Made by a program: the position numbers and the translations under genes. DNA of 64,000 nucleotides from Stichopus chloronotus (Eukaryota > Echinodermata > Holothuroidea > Aspidochirotida > Stichopodidae). Location of the stretch: NCBI GenBank assembly GCA_021234535.1, contig CM037838.1, positions 28,311,969 through 28,375,968 on the forward strand, written 5' to 3'. Positions 61,167 to 64,000 of the stretch are shown piece after piece. Every line of letters begins with the position of its first letter. Within the stretch, counting starts at the first letter, position 1. The notes below the pieces were generated by a model. It was not told the origin of the DNA and ran no database searches. It saw nothing but the letters and a program-made list of their open reading frames with translations.

Positions 61167-64000
61167 GCCATTATTTATACTAAGCATCAATCTTAAATTT
61201 ATAGCAAATTCTTAACCTGACCCCAGAGACCATTAAGCTTTGTCAAAGAGACCAAATAAGTGCTGCAAGGCTATAGCGACATTCCAGAGGCACTGATTGC
61301 GCTGAGAAATGACCCATACATTGTGCACTGGTTTTGCCAAATTTCACAGAAAAAACATATATGCCAGATTTAATAGATACGCATTTTAAAATCATTTCAT
61401 TCATATTATTTTTGTCAATATGCCACAGACCTTAGTAACAGAATGCTTGCTTGAATGTGAAAATGGGGAGAGGGGGAGAATCAGGAAAACCATTTCCTTG
61501 TCACAATTAAGATACAGGTCTATGACCAGTACCTCTTAATTTCCTCCATCTTTCAGGTCCTCTATCTTCTATCTCTATCTCTAGTAACCACTTTTAAATC
61601 TTTCCCTTAATTATCTTTCCATTACCTTTTCCTTGATGCTCCATGACTAGTTTCTCTCCCCTTCCTCAATACTGTAAATGTCCCTCCTGTGACCTTCCCT
61701 CATTTTGAAGCGCTACAAGTTACCAAACCCTAAATAATTCCAAATTGCATCTCCTTTACCATCTTTGACCTCATTGGCTGGTCAGGGCAACATGCAGCTA
61801 ACAATTATGCAAAAAAAAAAAAAATCATTTGCAGCAAAAAAAATAAGACATTTGGCCCAGCTGACTTAAAGACTGAATTTCTACTACAGGTTTTTTTTAG
61901 ACTCTTGATCCTCTCTTGACAAACAAGGACCACTCCTCAAAACAAAATTTTTCTCAAAATTTTGCTCTTTCTCGGAAAGTCCTACATCAACAAGTCCCGT
62001 ATGGTGGATTTTTCCACAACAGAAAGATAAAGCAAAATTTAACTTTATATTGTAACATACAGGGGCAGCTACTGGGAGAAGGGACTAGAGGGACACCAAG
62101 AATGTTGCTATCACCCCAAAATTGGGCAAATGATTTATGTTAACTATCCTTTACCTTTACTTTTTGGAAGAGTAAGATTTTGACACTCAAGATCTCAAAA
62201 AAAAAAAGAAGAAAAGTCTGAATGCTTTCAACAAGGACCAAGAAGTGCAATTTCCTGCAATCTGGGAGACTTTCATGGCAAAACAAAAAATTCCTTGATA
62301 CGCTACAAGCTAACCTGATGGTGGTGCTCCACTTAGACGGTAAAATAAGAATGTTCCCCACTTCCATTCATAATTGTTCTGTTCCTGGAACCACACCTGG
62401 TGCCACAAACTCAAAACTCTTTTTTACTTGTGTAAACTGTATTGACTCATATAAACATCATGGAAGCTGGTTAAAAAGTGTAAATACATAGTGTTGTATG
62501 TACAGGTGTGTATGTATGTACAGAATGTTACCTCAATGTGACATGAATGTAACTGAGGATAGAGGACAATAACACCACAGAAACATCCCTTTTCTATTTT
62601 ATGGTTGACGATTTTATGCTGGATATCGATACAGGAAAACGTGTCAAGTCTACCTCAAGTTGGACCCAAGTCTTTCATAAAGCAGACTCCTTGGAGAGGG
62701 TCCATCGGGACTTTAAACATGCTCGGCATCTCGCTGCAGTTCCGATATCAGAAGGGGCCTCCGATTTACGTCGCGCAAAATTTGCATCCCCTTAATAGCT
62801 CTTTACACACCAGTGACTTTCTGCATTCTAAATATATTATTACCTCACAAGAAAAAAAAAATGCACCAGCTAGCCGAATTAACGAGCAAAGGGGGTCGAA
62901 TGTAATAACAAGAACACTGGCGTGAGAGGATGAAAAATCTACAGTGCCCTTCTTGGTGAATGTAGCTTTCAATTTTTTGGCAGTTAATTATAGCTTTTCA
63001 CTTTTCTGAACATTTCTTATTAAATGTGAAAGTTTATATGTTACTTTTCCTGACTGAGTGCAATATTTTCCAGAGCAAATTGACTTAAAATTAAGGACTT
63101 TTTCTTTCTAGTGATAATTTCTCCACGTAGGAGTGTATGTCATATTTTTTTTCTGTCCGTGCATCAGGACTTCTTCGAATAAAATAACGACAGCAAACTT
63201 GATAATTAGTCTGAAATGTCAATATTGTGTACAATGTAATTATTAGTGGCTCACTTAAGATTATGTGGTTAGCTAGAAGAGGTGCTGATGGAGTGACAGA
63301 GGGAGACCAGAGGAGGAGAATTGGAAAATTTTAAAATGATCTGAAAAATTTATGCACCTTTGACGGGAACTAGGATTACGGAGAGTCCGAAGGCTTGAGT
63401 ACCGCAAGTCTAAATATAGTAGTTACAGCACTTGGGAACGCTGACGAGAATTGTCTGAACCAACGAGAATAACCTTTCACACAAACAGTACCAAATGCTA
63501 TACGATTGTCAAATTTAGTATCTCGAGCATCAGTCTTCAAATGTCAGATAAAAACAATAAGAATCCTGTGAAAAGTACTGGATGTTTCAAAGGGCACCAA
63601 ATCTACTGTGAGTCCAGTATCAGTCCTAATTTGGGACACAACTCTTAATAAGGCCTCGTTTTCAGATCTCGTGCGGAAAAATGTGATGCACAAACTTCTG
63701 TAACTTTACTGATCTGCACCAGCAAGGCCGGGGGTAAAAAAACACTAGCTTCGTTGGGCAAACTACAGTTCTACTTTGCAAGGTATGATGACTGTCAGTA
63801 CTTTTCCATAACATTTATTACCCAGATTGCAGAAAAAAAAAAAAACTGAACCCGCTGGAGATCCTCAATATGTGGTGCCTACAATACCCGCCATGTCACA
63901 CTTGTTGACTTAACCAGCTGTGTGAACTTCAAACAGATAGTGAGAAGGCAAAGAATTGCATATCCTTTTCAAATCCCATAGCATTTGCAGATTTCCTTGT
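61167..64000. other. Intergenic, no confirmed gene
   Basis: Two overlapping frames at 62601-62795 and 62605-62925 sit in a locally CpG-richer patch but show no domain or splice evidence. One reversed 23-bp module lies at 62311-62336. I see nothing else that I can support. Confidence 0.45.
62311..62336 (-). repeat. 23-bp recurring module, copy 5 (reverse, most diverged)
   Basis: The complement reads TAAGTGGAGCACCACC then ATCAGGTTA. It keeps the same order and spacing as the other copies. Confidence 0.5.

Noticed and set aside
60874..61215. Proline-rich 113-codon open frame
   Set aside because: It reads through a short hAT-type element rich in C runs and CTGGACCC motifs.
62601..62925. Two overlapping open frames in a CpG-richer patch
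   Set aside because: Neither frame shows a motif, and neither has convincing splice sites. Being open in two frames argues for chance.

Overview
This looks like a 64 kb piece of animal nuclear DNA: AT-rich, with very long introns, GT-AG splice sites, a decayed non-LTR retrotransposon, many short transposon remnants, microsatellites and a higher-order satellite. The repeat types and the single recognisable gene suggest a marine invertebrate, perhaps an echinoderm or other non-vertebrate deuterostome. The sequence alone does not fix the lineage. There is nothing bacterial here: no operons, no ribosome-binding sites, no CRISPR.

One gene can be read with confidence. It is a Gfi1-family transcriptional repressor on the + strand, in four coding exons (17435-17561, 19192-19533, 26131-26970, 29334-29656). 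All three introns are phase 1, and the product is 543 residues. It opens with a SNAG-type repressor peptide, continues through a low-complexity Ser/Pro/Tyr region, and carries seven C2H2 fingers. The last six match the six fingers of vertebrate GFI1 one for one. The seventh lies in front of them and looks like a duplicate of the first. A near-perfect 27-bp inverted repeat lies 71 bp after the stop codon, in the presumed 3' UTR.

Region by region. 1-16.6 kb: intergenic, with a GATATC-rich inverted-repeat element, a dead CR1/Jockey-like reverse transcriptase, two copies of a TTAA-bounded element and the first copy of a dispersed repeat (here R1). 16.6-30.8 kb: the gfi1 gene with a possible promoter. 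31-37.3 kb: repeats, including an R1 copy split by a 1.26 kb hAT-like element. 39.5-45 kb: a TTAA element, a 2.6 kb satellite built of 49-bp monomers arranged as 98-bp dimers, the third R1 copy, a possible minus-strand terminal exon at 43.6 kb, and a decayed ~40-bp tandem repeat. 47.7-49.3 kb: three adjacent tandem arrays, one carrying DR1 nuclear-receptor motifs. 55-56.7 kb: a repeat ending in a GATA/GACA tail and interrupted by a TTAA element. 60.85-61.16 kb: a short hAT-type element with an exact 8-bp target duplication. A ~23-bp module recurs at five places across the window.

All other open frames of 60-160 codons lack recognisable domains and mostly lie in repeats or opposite real exons. 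Repeat and element calls rest on comparing copies by eye inside this window; no database was searched.
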